Assembly (NCBI GenBank): GCA_019414565.1
Contig: DXLU01000015.1
Location: forward strand, 1-59,456
DNA length: 59,456 nucleotides
Origin: Collinsella sp.
GTDB taxonomy: Bacteria; Actinomycetota; Coriobacteriia; Coriobacteriales; Coriobacteriaceae
Reading direction: 5' to 3'
Each line of letters opens with the position of its first letter. Within the stretch, counting starts at the first letter, position 1. Position numbers and translations under genes: made by a program. Positions 43,843 through 52,858 of this stretch are shown piece after piece. The notes beneath the pieces were generated by a model that worked only from the letters and a program-made list of their open reading frames with translations, made no database searches and had not been told where the DNA came from.

Positions 43843-45912
43843 CTACCTTCCCGCGTTGTACAGCTCGACCAGCTTGGCCTGAACGTCATAAGGCACCTGC
43901 TCATAGCCTGCGGGCTTCATGGTAAAGTCGCCCGTACCACGCGTGATAGAGCGCAGGCGCGTCGAGTAATCCGTCAGCTCGGCCAGCGGCGCCTGGGCAA
44001 TGACCACGGTGTCGCCGCGCCCATCGGTCTCCATACCCGTCACGCGACCGCGCGATGCCGAGATGTCACCCATCACGGCGCCGGCGTAGCTCTCGGGGAT
44101 CGTCACCGTGATTTCCTCGATAGGCTCCAGCACCACCGGGTCGGCATCGGCGCATGCCTTGCGCAGGCCGATGCGAGCCGCCGCGCGGAACGCCATCTCG
44201 TTGGAGTCGACGCTGTGATACGAGCCGTCGTACACGGCCACGCGAATGCCCGTAAGCGGATAGCCGGCGATAATGCCGTCCTTCATGGTCTCCTGGACGC
44301 CCTTGTCCACGGCGGGGATGAGCGAGCGCGGAATGCGGCCCCCCACTACCTCATCCACAAACTCGTAGCCGTCGCTCGTGCCGTCGGGCCCAATAAGCGG
44401 CTCCACGCGCAGCCAGCAGTCGCCGTACTGACCGGCACCGCCGGTCTGCTTCTTGTGGCGGCCCTGGGCGCTCGCCGTGCGGCGGATGGTCTCGCGATAC
44501 GGAATGCGGATCGGCACGCTCTTGGCGGCGACCTTGGTGCGATCCTCCAAACGGTTGAGCAGCACCGAAACCTGCGCCTCGCCAACGGCGGAGATAATGG
44601 TCTGGCCAGTCTCCTCGTCGCGGTCGATACTCATGGTCGGATCGGCCTTACAAGCCTTCTCGATAAACGTGTAGAGCTTCTCTTCGTCGCCGCGATTCTC
44701 GGCCTCGATGGCGATGCGGTACTGCGAGTTGGGGAACTTAAACGCTGCCGCCTCGACCTTACCGGTAATCGAGAGTGTATCGCCCGTCTCGGCAGCCAGC
44801 TTGGGCGCCACGATGATATCGCCGGCATACGCGTGCCCGACCTCGGTCATGTCGCGACCGCACATCACATACAGGTGAGCCAGACGATCGCTCTTGCGGG
44901 TACGCGCGTTGATCAGCTCAAGGCCCGGCTCAAGCGTGCCCGTCAGCACCTTGATAAAGCTGATGCGACCCTGCTGCGGATCGGCCAGGGTCTTAAACAC
45001 AAACGCCACCGGACGGTCATCGTCGCTCGAAATCTTGAGCGAATCGCCGTCGATAAGCGGCATCTCGCCGTAGTCGGTCGGCGCCGGGAAGTACGTCGCG
45101 ATGTCGTCCATCAGCGAGTTGACGCCCTGCTCCTTAATGCAATCGCCCGCAAAGACCGGCACAAAGATGCGCTCGGCAATCGCCTTCGACAGCAAGCCCT
45201 CAAGCTCCTCCTGCGTCAGCGTCTCCTCGCCTTCCAGATACTTCATCATCAGCTCATCGTCGGCCTCGGCAACCAACTCGCACAGATGGTCATGGGCCTC
45301 CTCGGCCTGGACACGATACTCCTCGGGAATCTCCGACTCAACGGCGTCGGTGCCGTTGCAATGGCGCGCCTTCATGCGCACTAGGTCGATGATGCCGTCA
45401 AAGTCCTCGCCCTCGCCCCAGCCCAGGGTCACGGCGCCCAAGCGCGTGCCAAAGCGCTCCTGCAGCAGGTCCATCGTGGTCGCAAAGCTGGCCTCGGAGC
45501 GCGACAGGCGGTTTACGAACACCGCACGCGCCAGGCGCAGGTCCTCGGCGGCATACCAGAGCTTAACCGTCGTAGGCTGCGGGCCGGCCTCGGCGTCGAC
45601 CACAAACAGAGCCGTCTCGCAGACGCTCATCGCGGCAAAGGCGTCGCCGATAAAATCGGGGTAGCACGGGGCATCGAGCACATTGATGCGTGCGCCCTTC
45701 CAGTCGATCGGCGCAATGGTCGTCGAGATGGAAAACGCACGCTTGACCTCTTCGGGGTCATAGTCGAGCGTGGGCTTGGTGCCGTCGTGGCCGCCCAGAC
45801 GGGCGGTCTTACCGGAAAGGTGGAGCATGGCCTCGGCGAGTGAAGTCTTGCCCACCCCGCCTTGGCCTACGAGCACCACGTTCCTTACGTTACCGGTCTT
45901 GGGAGCACCCAT
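43843..45912 (-). CDS. Elongation factor G-like protein (EF-G2)
   Basis: A 689-residue translational GTPase relative with all five EF-G domains. Walker A is intact (GQGGVGKTS, 16-24), but the G3 motif reads DAPCYPDF instead of DTPGHVDF, and G4 reads VNRLS instead of NKMD, so nucleotide use may differ from true EF-G. Domain IV has QTGGAGQYGDCWLRVEP. Such FusA2-like proteins occur beside a normal fusA in many actinobacteria, and their role is unsettled. AAGGAGG before the ATG at 45910-45912 fixes the start. Confidence 0.87.
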   Translation of the reverse strand: MGAPKTGNVRNVVLVGQGGVGKTSLAEAMLHLSGKTARLGGHDGTKPTLDYDPEEVKRAFSISTTIAPIDWKGARINVLDAPCYPDFIGDAFAAMSVCETALFVVDAEAGPQPTTVKLWYAAEDLRLARAVFVNRLSRSEASFATTMDLLQERFGTRLGAVTLGWGEGEDFDGIIDLVRMKARHCNGTDAVESEIPEEYRVQAEEAHDHLCELVAEADDELMMKYLEGEETLTQEELEGLLSKAIAERIFVPVFAGDCIKEQGVNSLMDDIATYFPAPTDYGEMPLIDGDSLKISSDDDRPVAFVFKTLADPQQGRISFIKVLTGTLEPGLELINARTRKSDRLAHLYVMCGRDMTEVGHAYAGDIIVAPKLAAETGDTLSITGKVEAAAFKFPNSQYRIAIEAENRGDEEKLYTFIEKACKADPTMSIDRDEETGQTIISAVGEAQVSVLLNRLEDRTKVAAKSVPIRIPYRETIRRTASAQGRHKKQTGGAGQYGDCWLRVEPLIGPDGTSDGYEFVDEVVGGRIPRSLIPAVDKGVQETMKDGIIAGYPLTGIRVAVYDGSYHSVDSNEMAFRAAARIGLRKACADADPVVLEPIEEITVTIPESYAGAVMGDISASRGRVTGMETDGRGDTVVIAQAPLAELTDYSTRLRSITRGTGDFTMKPAGYEQVPYDVQAKLVELYNAGR

Positions 45913-46147
45913 GATGACCTCCTTGCAGGGCCGCGCGCAATGCGCGACGCCAACGGGGAGGGTTCGCGGTCGGTGCCGTCCCAGGAGCAGCATGGTCGGC
46001 AGCCGAGCCGACTCACCCTCCAAATGTCCTATGCCACCACCCTACCCTCACGGGCGGCTGTCCATGCATACCTTTCGGCGCACGTATGAATACAGGCGGC
46101 GAGAGGAAGAGACAGGCTTGTGAGGCGATTATTGAACCCCGTCGATG

Positions 46148-46192
46148 CAAACAAAAGCCGCCACAGACCGTAAGACCTGCGGCGGCTTCACC
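46148..46192 (-). terminator. Terminator of the amino-acid ABC transporter operon
   Basis: Twelve-base stem with one mismatch (46155-46166 with 46177-46188, AAGCCGCC..CAG); minus-strand tail TTTTGTTTG. Confidence 0.85.
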
Positions 46193-46221
46193 TCAATTAA
46201 TAGTTGAGTAAATACCTGAGT

Positions 46222-46986
46222 CTACCCCTCGATACGGCTCAAGAACTCACGGGTGCGTTGCTCGCGCGGATGGCCGATAACCTGATCGGCAGGCCCCTCC
46301 TCGACAATGCGACCACCGTCCATAAAGACCACGCGGTCGGCAACGTCGCGCGCAAACTGCATCGCATGGGTCACGATCACCATCGTCATATTCTGTGCGG
46401 CAAGGTCTTTAATGACACGCAGCACCTCGGCCGTTAGCTCGGGATCGAGCGCCGAGGTCGGCTCGTCAAAGAACAGGATCTCCGGGTCGAGCGCTAGGGC
46501 GCGGGCAATACTCACACGCTGTTGCTGGCCGCCCGAAAGCTCACATGGCACCTTGTTCTCGTTGCCCGTAAGCCCCATCTGCGCGATCAACTCGCGCGCA
46601 CGAGCTTCCGCCTGCTCGCGCGGGCGCTTAAGCACGCGAATCGGCGCGTCGATGATGTTTTTCATCACGGTATAGTGCGGGAACAGATTGTAATTTTGGA
46701 ACACCAGGCCGAATCGCGAGCGTGCCCGCTTGGGCACATCGCCCTTCGCATAGATCGCGCCCGAACCCGCATCCGTCGCAACGGCAAGGTCACCAAACGA
46801 GAGCGAGCCTCCGTCGAGTGTCTCGAGCAGCGTGGCACACCGCAGCAGCGTAGACTTGCCGCCACCCGAAGGCCCGATAATCGCCACGACCTCGCCACGC
46901 TTGACCTCGAGCGAGATATCCTTGAGCACCTCATTGCCGCCAAACGCCTTGCGCGCGTTCGATATATTCATTACCGAATTAATCAT
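46222..46986 (-). CDS. Polar amino-acid ABC transporter ATP-binding protein
   Basis: A 254-residue ATPase of the GlnQ/HisP group: Walker A GPSGGGKST, signature LSGGQQQR, Walker B ILFFDEPTSALD and H-loop VTHAMQFARDVA. It powers import of a polar amino acid together with the permease gene, which it overlaps by eight bases, and the lipoprotein encoded further upstream. Confidence 0.94.
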   Translation of the reverse strand: MINSVMNISNARKAFGGNEVLKDISLEVKRGEVVAIIGPSGGGKSTLLRCATLLETLDGGSLSFGDLAVATDAGSGAIYAKGDVPKRARSRFGLVFQNYNLFPHYTVMKNIIDAPIRVLKRPREQAEARARELIAQMGLTGNENKVPCELSGGQQQRVSIARALALDPEILFFDEPTSALDPELTAEVLRVIKDLAAQNMTMVIVTHAMQFARDVADRVVFMDGGRIVEEGPADQVIGHPREQRTREFLSRIEG

Positions 46987-47671
46987 GGTAGTAATCCAAT
47001 TTTTTCTCGGCGGCGCCCAGCAGCATCTCGACGACGAAATTAAAGACCCAGTAAATCAGCGCCGCGATCGCAAACGGCACCATGCTCACTTGCGAGGCGA
47101 CCAGCGCCTTGGCGGTCGAGAACATCTCACCCACGCCAATGGCAAACGCCAGCGACGTGTCCTTGACCAGTGTGATGATCTCGTTGCCCATCGCCGGCAG
47201 AATACGCTTGGCGACCTGCGGCATCACGATATACAGAAACGTCTGCATACGCGAGTAGCCCAGCACCTCGGCGGCCTCATATTGACCGCGCGGAATCGAC
47301 TGCAGGCCCGAGCGATAGATCTCGGCAAAGTAGCCGGCGTAGTTGATGATGAATGCCACGACGCACGCCGTCCATTTGGAATCGGGCGTGAGCGAGATGC
47401 CAAACACGTAGTACGGGGCAAAGTAGATCGCAAACATCTGCAGCATAAGCGGCGTGCCGCGCATCACCGAAATATAGATGCGCGCAATCCAACGCAGCGG
47501 CGCGACCTTGCTCATGCGCATAAACGCCACGGGAATTCCCAGCGGAATCGACCCGAGCAACGTCAGCACAAACAGCTGCAAGCTGACCAAGAATCCCTGG
47601 CCAAGCATCTGCATCATGACCTGAATAGACAACCCAAGCTCTCTTTCACAGTAACGGAACAGCGAACCCAA
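46979..47671 (-). CDS. Polar amino-acid ABC transporter permease
   Basis: A 230-residue membrane protein of the HisM/GlnP type with about five helices. The EAA loop is in QYEAAEVLGYSRMQTFLYIV, and the end (WVFNFVVEMLLGAAEKKLDYY) is typical. It overlaps the ATPase gene. It is separated from the binding-protein gene by 111 bases that can fold into a long hairpin, which may lower permease expression relative to the binding protein. Confidence 0.93.
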   Translation of the reverse strand: MGSLFRYCERELGLSIQVMMQMLGQGFLVSLQLFVLTLLGSIPLGIPVAFMRMSKVAPLRWIARIYISVMRGTPLMLQMFAIYFAPYYVFGISLTPDSKWTACVVAFIINYAGYFAEIYRSGLQSIPRGQYEAAEVLGYSRMQTFLYIVMPQVAKRILPAMGNEIITLVKDTSLAFAIGVGEMFSTAKALVASQVSMVPFAIAALIYWVFNFVVEMLLGAAEKKLDYYHD

Positions 47672-47677
47672 TGCTAA

Positions 47678-47784
47678 AGCGGGTTTTCCAGGTGCCCGAG
47701 TTTGCCGTGAAAGAGGAGCGCCGCGTACTAAATGTACGCAAGCGACGGTTTGAACGGCAAAATCGGGTGCCTGGGAAAGCCGCT
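47678..47784. repeat. Intra-operon palindrome F (31-bp near-perfect arms)
   Basis: Arms 47678-47708 and 47754-47784 match at 26 of 31 positions, with an inner GCGTAC...GTACGC hairpin near 47723-47739. The right arm includes the stop codon of the binding-protein gene. Confidence 0.85.
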
Positions 47785-48643
47785 ATTTGAGCACCCAGTT
47801 GTCGAAGGAAAGACCATAGCTTGAATACTTATCGCACAGGTCCTTGACCGTGCCGTCCTCGTAGAGCGCCTTGAGTGACTCGGTTACAGCATCGGCCGAC
47901 TTGGTGTCGCCCTTCTTAAAGCCGACGGCGTAGTGCTCGCTGGACAGCGGCTTGTCGAGCTGCGTATAGGCATCTGGCTTGGCGGCCAGCTGATACTGAG
48001 CGATCGAGAGGTCACAGGCAACGGCATCGACCGCACCACTCTCGAGCTGCATAAACGCCGTGTTGTACTCACCGATGGTATCGAGCGTGGCAAACGTCGC
48101 GGCCAGATCCTTCTGGTCGCCCTCGAGCACATCCTGCGCAGCGGAATCAGTCTGAGTAATCACGGTCTTGCCGGCAAGATCGTCCCAGCTCTTGATACCC
48201 GCGTCCTTCTTGACCACGAGCACCTGCTCATTGAGCATGTACGGCTCGGAGAACGTGTAGTCGTCCTCGCGACCCTCCATGGTAAAGCCGTTCCAGATGC
48301 AGTTGATGGCGCCTGAGTTAAGCAGCGTATCCTTGGCGTCCCAGTCGATGGCCTCGTATTTGACCTCCCAGCCCTGCTTATCGGCAACAGCCTTGGCCAG
48401 ATCGAGATCAAAGCCGGTGTACTCGCCATCGTCGCCCACAAAGCCGTACGGAGGATAGGACTTATCAAAGCCCACCACGAGCTTCTTGGACTCCGCAGCG
48501 CCCTTCACATCCTTGGCCGCGGCAGAACCAGCAGCGGAGCCCTTGCCGGCACCACCGCCGCAGCCGACAAGACCAAGGCCAAGCACCGTGGCGAGCGAGC
48601 CGGCTAGACCAACAAACTGACGACGAGACATATCGCTATTCAT
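47783..48643 (-). CDS. Amino-acid ABC transporter substrate-binding lipoprotein
   Basis: A 286-residue solute-binding protein. A twin-arginine-like start (SRRQFVGLAGSLATVLG) leads to a lipobox LVGCGG, so it is probably exported and lipid-anchored. The mature part is a type 2 periplasmic-binding fold: LVVGFDKSYPPYGFVGDDGE, YTGFDLDLAKAVA and NCIWNGFT are family features of cystine/glutamine/polar amino acid binders. The ATG at 48641-48643 has GAGGGGG upstream. The promoter region contains CACTTTA dyads. Confidence 0.92.
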   Translation of the reverse strand: MNSDMSRRQFVGLAGSLATVLGLGLVGCGGGAGKGSAAGSAAAKDVKGAAESKKLVVGFDKSYPPYGFVGDDGEYTGFDLDLAKAVADKQGWEVKYEAIDWDAKDTLLNSGAINCIWNGFTMEGREDDYTFSEPYMLNEQVLVVKKDAGIKSWDDLAGKTVITQTDSAAQDVLEGDQKDLAATFATLDTIGEYNTAFMQLESGAVDAVACDLSIAQYQLAAKPDAYTQLDKPLSSEHYAVGFKKGDTKSADAVTESLKALYEDGTVKDLCDKYSSYGLSFDNWVLK

Positions 48644-48661
48644 GGTATTCCCCCTCGATAG

Positions 48662-48712
48662 CACTTTAGTTAGGTAAAGTGAGTCATGTAACGTTCAGAA
48701 TCATACACTTTA
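48662..48712. promoter_or_regulatory. CACTTTA operator sites upstream of the amino-acid transporter
   Basis: CACTTTA (48662-48668) with TAAAGTG (48675-48681) is a perfect dyad with a six-base centre; a third CACTTTA is at 48706-48712. On the minus strand TATGAT (48704-48699) is a possible -10 element upstream of the dyad. Confidence 0.5.
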
Positions 48713-48736
48713 GTGAGATGGAGTACAAGGGAGGGC

Positions 48737-48873
48737 TTGCCCGCCGGATGCCGGGGCAGGGGTTAAGTTTGCTGCTCTACAGTCCTGCTCACGACGGAGA
48801 GCACATTAAGTGCTCTCCTGTTCGTGCGGAACTCGCGACAAACTTAACCCCTGCCCCGGCATCCGGCGGGCAA
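48737..48873. repeat. Long perfect palindrome D (34-bp arms, inner hairpin)
   Basis: Arms 48737-48770 and 48840-48873 match over all 34 bases (TTGCCCGCCGGATGCCGGGG at left). An inner hairpin GGAGAGCAC (48796-48804) with GTGCTCTCC (48810-48818) sits near the centre. It lies between two divergent genes. Confidence 0.96.
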
Positions 48874-48980
48874 ACGTCGTTGGGCTTATCACTGACACGA
48901 TTAAACCGCTTGTATATCGTCTGCTGGCTTGGCACGGTACAATACTTGCAGCTTTAATTCATGAATTAGTGGAGTTATTG

Positions 48981-50429
48981 ATGGCAGAATCTCGTGCGGA
49001 GCGTAGGGCTCGTCGTGCTTTGATCGAGGCGGCTGAGGGGTCGGAGGAGAAAAAATCTTCTAAGAAATCCAAGTCGTCTCAGGATGCGAAGGGTAAGTCA
49101 GCCAAGGGCAAGGCTAAGGCCAAGCGCCCCAGTTCTCGTCGGAACGAGGACAAGGCATCTCAGACTCGCTCCAAGCGCTCGCATAAAGATCCGGTTTCGT
49201 CTGCGCGTAAGGCTGTGGACCCCAAGTCTCCCTGTTCGATCATGAAAGCTTGCGGTGGGTGTACGGCGCTCAATCGTCCTTATAAGAAGCAGTTGGCGGC
49301 CAAGCAGGCTGCTATGGAGGAGCTGTTTGCTGAGCTCTGCGAGCGCGAGGGCATTAGCGTCGACCCCATTCGCGGTATGGGAGTCACCCTGGGAGACCCG
49401 GGCAAATATCCTGCGCCGCGTGGTTTTCGTCATAAGGCTGCCACTCCGTTTGCTCCCGGCAAAGAGGGCGCTGTCCGCTGCGGCTTTTTTGAACGTGGGA
49501 CACACAGAATCGTTGCTGTTCCTGAATGCCCTGTCGAGGCGCCGGGCGCTCGTCAGATTCTCAACGGCATCGCTCGCGAGGCCGAACGTCTGCATATTCC
49601 CGCCTTTAACGAAGACAAGCATCTGGGGCTGCTTCGCTATGCCGTCGTTCGCTGCGGCTGGCGCACCGACCAGATTATGGTCACCCTCGTGACCGCTCAG
49701 CGCGACCTGCCGCATGCGCAGGAGTTCTTTGAAGCCGTCGCGGCGCTTGATCCGCATATCGTCACCGTCGCTCAGAACATCAACGGTCGCCCCGGCAATG
49801 CCATCTTGGGTGAGGAGACTCGTATCGTCTATGGCGCCGAATGCATGCGCGACCAGCTGCTCGGCTGCGAGTTCGATATCTCCCCCACCGCGTTCTACCA
49901 GACCAATCCGCAGCAGACCGAGTTGCTCTATCAGCTCGCGATTGACGGCATGGACCTGCAGCAGGGTGACATTCTTATGGACGCTTACTGTGGTAGCGGC
50001 ACCATCGGTCTGTGCGCCGCGAAGGATGCCCAGGACAAGGGCATCGGCATTATGCTGCTCGGCGTGGAGCGCAACCCGGCGGGCATTGCCGACGCACGTC
50101 GCAATGCCGAGCTCAACGGCCTCACCCGCAGCGCTTGGTTTATGGCCGACGACGCCACCGATTACATCCTGGACGCCGCCGACAACAACGAGCGGATCGA
50201 TGTCCTTTCCATCGACCCGCCGCGCGCCGGCTCCACCCCCGAGTTCCTCGAAGCCGCCTGCGCACTCAAGCCGCGCCGCATCACCTATATCAGCTGCAAC
50301 CCTGTGACCCAAGAGCGCGACCTGCACCAGCTCCTCGACGGAGGCTATCGCCTGCTCAAGATCACGCCCGTCGACATGTTCCCCCATACCGACCACACCG
50401 AAACCGTAGCGGTCCTCGAGCGCCGCTAA
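48981..50429 (+). CDS. 23S rRNA (uracil-C5)-methyltransferase, RlmD/RumA family
   Basis: A 482-residue SAM-dependent RNA methyltransferase. About 80 residues of Lys/Ser/Arg-rich, probably disordered sequence come first. Then the iron-sulfur cysteines appear (Cys85, CGGC at 91-94 and a later PECP), the SAM site is MDAYCGSGTIGLC, and the catalytic base and nucleophile motifs are SIDPPRAG and ISCNPVTQERDL. It makes 5-methyluridine in 23S rRNA or tRNA. The ATG at 48981 has GGAG upstream; a GTG much earlier would read through palindrome D and is not accepted. Confidence 0.9.
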   Translation: MAESRAERRARRALIEAAEGSEEKKSSKKSKSSQDAKGKSAKGKAKAKRPSSRRNEDKASQTRSKRSHKDPVSSARKAVDPKSPCSIMKACGGCTALNRPYKKQLAAKQAAMEELFAELCEREGISVDPIRGMGVTLGDPGKYPAPRGFRHKAATPFAPGKEGAVRCGFFERGTHRIVAVPECPVEAPGARQILNGIAREAERLHIPAFNEDKHLGLLRYAVVRCGWRTDQIMVTLVTAQRDLPHAQEFFEAVAALDPHIVTVAQNINGRPGNAILGEETRIVYGAECMRDQLLGCEFDISPTAFYQTNPQQTELLYQLAIDGMDLQQGDILMDAYCGSGTIGLCAAKDAQDKGIGIMLLGVERNPAGIADARRNAELNGLTRSAWFMADDATDYILDAADNNERIDVLSIDPPRAGSTPEFLEAACALKPRRITYISCNPVTQERDLHQLLDGGYRLLKITPVDMFPHTDHTETVAVLERR

Positions 50430-50454
50430 TCCACCCCGGTAGATTTTCGAGACA

Positions 50455-50490
50455 AGAAAGGGGGCGGCCCGTCTGGACCGCCCCCTTCGC
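50455..50490 (+). terminator. Terminator of the methyltransferase gene
   Basis: GGGGGCGG pairs with CCGCCCCC around a ten-base loop; the T tail is weak. Confidence 0.75.
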
Positions 50491-50507
50491 TTGGTTTATG
50501 AACTCCG

Positions 50508-51329
50508 CTACATCCCCTTGCGCAGGTCACACACGCCGGCTGCCGCCATCTCGCGCAGCAGCGTCTCGCGGTCGCGCGTCACGATCAAATCCAGCGGGAA
50601 GTGAATCTCGTCGAGCATCTTGCGCGCGTGATCGAGCTTGCCAATGGCCATGCCAATGTGGGCATCGGTCGACACGCCAATACCCACGCCCAGCTCGGCG
50701 CAGCGCTCGGCGATCTTGCGGCATACGGCCCAATGCTCAGTGTCGACACCGTGTTCAAGACTATGGTTGTTGATCTCGATGATCTTGTGCTTGGCCTTGG
50801 CCGCCAACAGCACCTCATCGATATCGAACGGCACGCCCGAACGACCCGCATGCCCAAGCATGAACACCTTGGGGTGCTCCAGGGCATTGATGTACATCTG
50901 GGTCGTTTGGGCGAGCGTCGCGCCTTCGGCAAACTGCGGGTTATGCACGCTTGCCACCAAATAATCCAAATTACGCGTCACCAAATCGAACAGCGAATGC
51001 TCACGACTATACGGATCGCCGGCGATATCGAGCGAAACGGGAATGTCTTCGCCAAACAAGCTGCCGTCCAGCGAAACGATATCAGCCTCGGCACCACGCA
51101 GCACCAGCACGCCGCTCCAAATGCGCGGCCAGATATCCTGGTTAATAAAGAATTGGAAACTGCGCAGGTCATTGGGACAAGGCGTAACCATCGAGCTTAA
51201 ATGATCGGCGGAACCGAGCACCTGAAGGCCGCGCTCCGCCGCCCAATAGATGTTCTCCTCGATGGTTGAGTACGCATGCGCAGAGAACATCGTATGAGTA
51301 TGAATATCACAAGAAAGAAGGTAGGGCAT
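50508..51329 (-). CDS. PHP-domain phosphatase (YcdX-like)
   Basis: A 273-residue metal-dependent hydrolase. The PHP motifs are CDIHTHTMFSAHAY at the start, SADHLS, VASVHNP, LGHAGR and a final STDAHIGMA, giving the histidines and aspartate of a trinuclear zinc site. Substrates of the family are small phosphate esters; the specific one is unknown. AAGGAG fixes the start. Confidence 0.88.
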   Translation of the reverse strand: MPYLLSCDIHTHTMFSAHAYSTIEENIYWAAERGLQVLGSADHLSSMVTPCPNDLRSFQFFINQDIWPRIWSGVLVLRGAEADIVSLDGSLFGEDIPVSLDIAGDPYSREHSLFDLVTRNLDYLVASVHNPQFAEGATLAQTTQMYINALEHPKVFMLGHAGRSGVPFDIDEVLLAAKAKHKIIEINNHSLEHGVDTEHWAVCRKIAERCAELGVGIGVSTDAHIGMAIGKLDHARKMLDEIHFPLDLIVTRDRETLLREMAAAGVCDLRKGM

Positions 51330-51488
51330 CGGGTCTCCTTGTCCAGTATGGCCGTCGCGTATATTCATTGTACGCATAGCTTTCGGCAGTCGTAAAACTG
51401 CTTCATCCCAATCACACAACGGCATAGACAACGGGGTCTGGCTTAAAACCAAACCCCGTTTCACGTAAAACATTGTAAGCAGAGCGCT

Positions 51489-52679
51489 TTACTTTCGACG
51501 ATATTCGTCGGCCAGCTGCTTCCAGGCAGGCAGAGAGTTGACGATTGTCTCATAGCTCACGCAGTAGCCCAGGCGGAACCAGCCCGGCATGCCAAAGCTA
51601 TCCGAAGGCACCGCGAGCAGCTCATGCTTCTTCGCGCGCTCACAGAACGCATTCGCATCGGACTCCAGCGCTTTCACCCATAGGTAGAACGCGCCATCCG
51701 GCTCAACATAGGTGTAGCCGTACTCCGCTAGTGCATCGGTAAGCGCGGTGCGGTTGCGAGCATAGGCCTCGACATCGCTCGGTTCATCAATGCAGTCGAT
51801 GATTACACGCTGGAAGAGCGCCGGTGCACACACGAAGCCCAGCGTACGGGCGGCACCGGCAACGGCGGGCATTAGACGAGCTGCCTGAGGATTCGTATTG
51901 GGAACCAGGATCCACCCGACGCGCTCGCCCGGTAGCGAAAGCGACTTGGAATACGAGTAGCACACGATGGTGTGCTCGTAGATCGAAGGCACCCAAGGCA
52001 CCTCGGCGCCATAGACAATCTCGCGATACGGCTCATCAGAGATGAGCATAATCGGATTCTCGGGATCGCGCTGAGCGTTGGCCTCGCGCAGAACATTGGC
52101 CAGTCGCGTCAGCGTGTCGCGTGTATATACGGCACCGGTCGGATTGTTGGGCGAGTCGATGATGACGGCAGCCGTCTTATCGGTAATCGCCTTGAGCACG
52201 TTACTCACGCTCAGCTGGAACGTATCTTCATCGGCGAGCGCCTCAACACACGTGCAGCCGGCCTTCTCAATCCACACGCGATACTCCGGAAAGTACGGGG
52301 CGATAACAACAACCTCATCGCCCGGGTTCGTAACGGCGTTGAGCGTGCAGGTGAGCGAAGCCGCGGCACCCACCGTCATAAAGACGTCCTTGCCCTCATA
52401 GCTCGTGCCAAAGCGACGGTTGAGCGAGTCGGCGACGGCCGCTCGACATTGTGGCAGACCCGGCGCAGGCGTGTATCCATGCAGCTGGTCGCTCGGCAGC
52501 TCCAATGCCTTCTTAATGGACTCAGCAACAGCAGCGGGCGCCGGAACACTCGGGTTGCCCAGCGAAAAATCGAATACGTTCTCCGCACCGATCTGTGCCT
52601 TGCGCTCAAGGCCATAGCTAAAAATCTCACGGATGATGGAGCTTTCCGCACCGCGAGCATACATAGTTTCGTTGATCAT
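51489..52679 (-). CDS. Class I/II pyridoxal-phosphate aminotransferase
   Basis: A 396-residue fold-type I enzyme of the aspartate aminotransferase group. PLP would bind the Lys of YSYSKSLSLPGERVGW; other markers are SPNNPTGAVY, ISDEPYREI and the phosphate-binding Arg in LPGERVGW. It transfers amino groups between an amino acid and a 2-oxo acid; the exact pair cannot be read. AAAGGAG supports the start at 52679. It is a single gene; palindrome E lies just upstream. Confidence 0.88.
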   Translation of the reverse strand: MINETMYARGAESSIIREIFSYGLERKAQIGAENVFDFSLGNPSVPAPAAVAESIKKALELPSDQLHGYTPAPGLPQCRAAVADSLNRRFGTSYEGKDVFMTVGAAASLTCTLNAVTNPGDEVVVIAPYFPEYRVWIEKAGCTCVEALADEDTFQLSVSNVLKAITDKTAAVIIDSPNNPTGAVYTRDTLTRLANVLREANAQRDPENPIMLISDEPYREIVYGAEVPWVPSIYEHTIVCYSYSKSLSLPGERVGWILVPNTNPQAARLMPAVAGAARTLGFVCAPALFQRVIIDCIDEPSDVEAYARNRTALTDALAEYGYTYVEPDGAFYLWVKALESDANAFCERAKKHELLAVPSDSFGMPGWFRLGYCVSYETIVNSLPAWKQLADEYRRK

Positions 52680-52738
52680 CTGTTCTCCTTTCGCATAGGC
52701 GCTATTGTACGCTTTAGCTGAGCAAAGTGCCGCAGCAA

Positions 52739-52800
52739 TGTTGATTGGGGACAGACTTAAATGCGTGAAAACGCTCATTTAAGTCTGTCCCCAATCAACA
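52739..52800. repeat. Palindrome E (25-28-bp arms) containing GGGGACAG
   Basis: Arms 52739-52763 and 52776-52800 match perfectly (TGTTGATTGGGGACAGACTT at left). The stem continues over CGT/ACG to a GAAA loop with a small bulge. The GGGGACAG core lies within the arm. Confidence 0.95.
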
Positions 52801-52807
52801 TATCGCT

Positions 52808-52848
52808 CAAAAGAAAGAGCCTCCACAGGTTTCCCCGCGGAGGCTTTC
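52808..52848 (-). terminator. Terminator of ftsH
   Basis: AGCCTCC pairs with GGAGGCT around a 12-14-base loop; the minus-strand tail is TCTTTCTTTT. Confidence 0.82.
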
Positions 52849-52858
52849 GCTACAAGAA

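Noticed and set aside
43843..45912. Tetracycline ribosomal protection protein
   Set aside because: Domain layout is shared, but the altered G motifs and the sequence opening fit the EF-G2 group; there is no resistance-type context.
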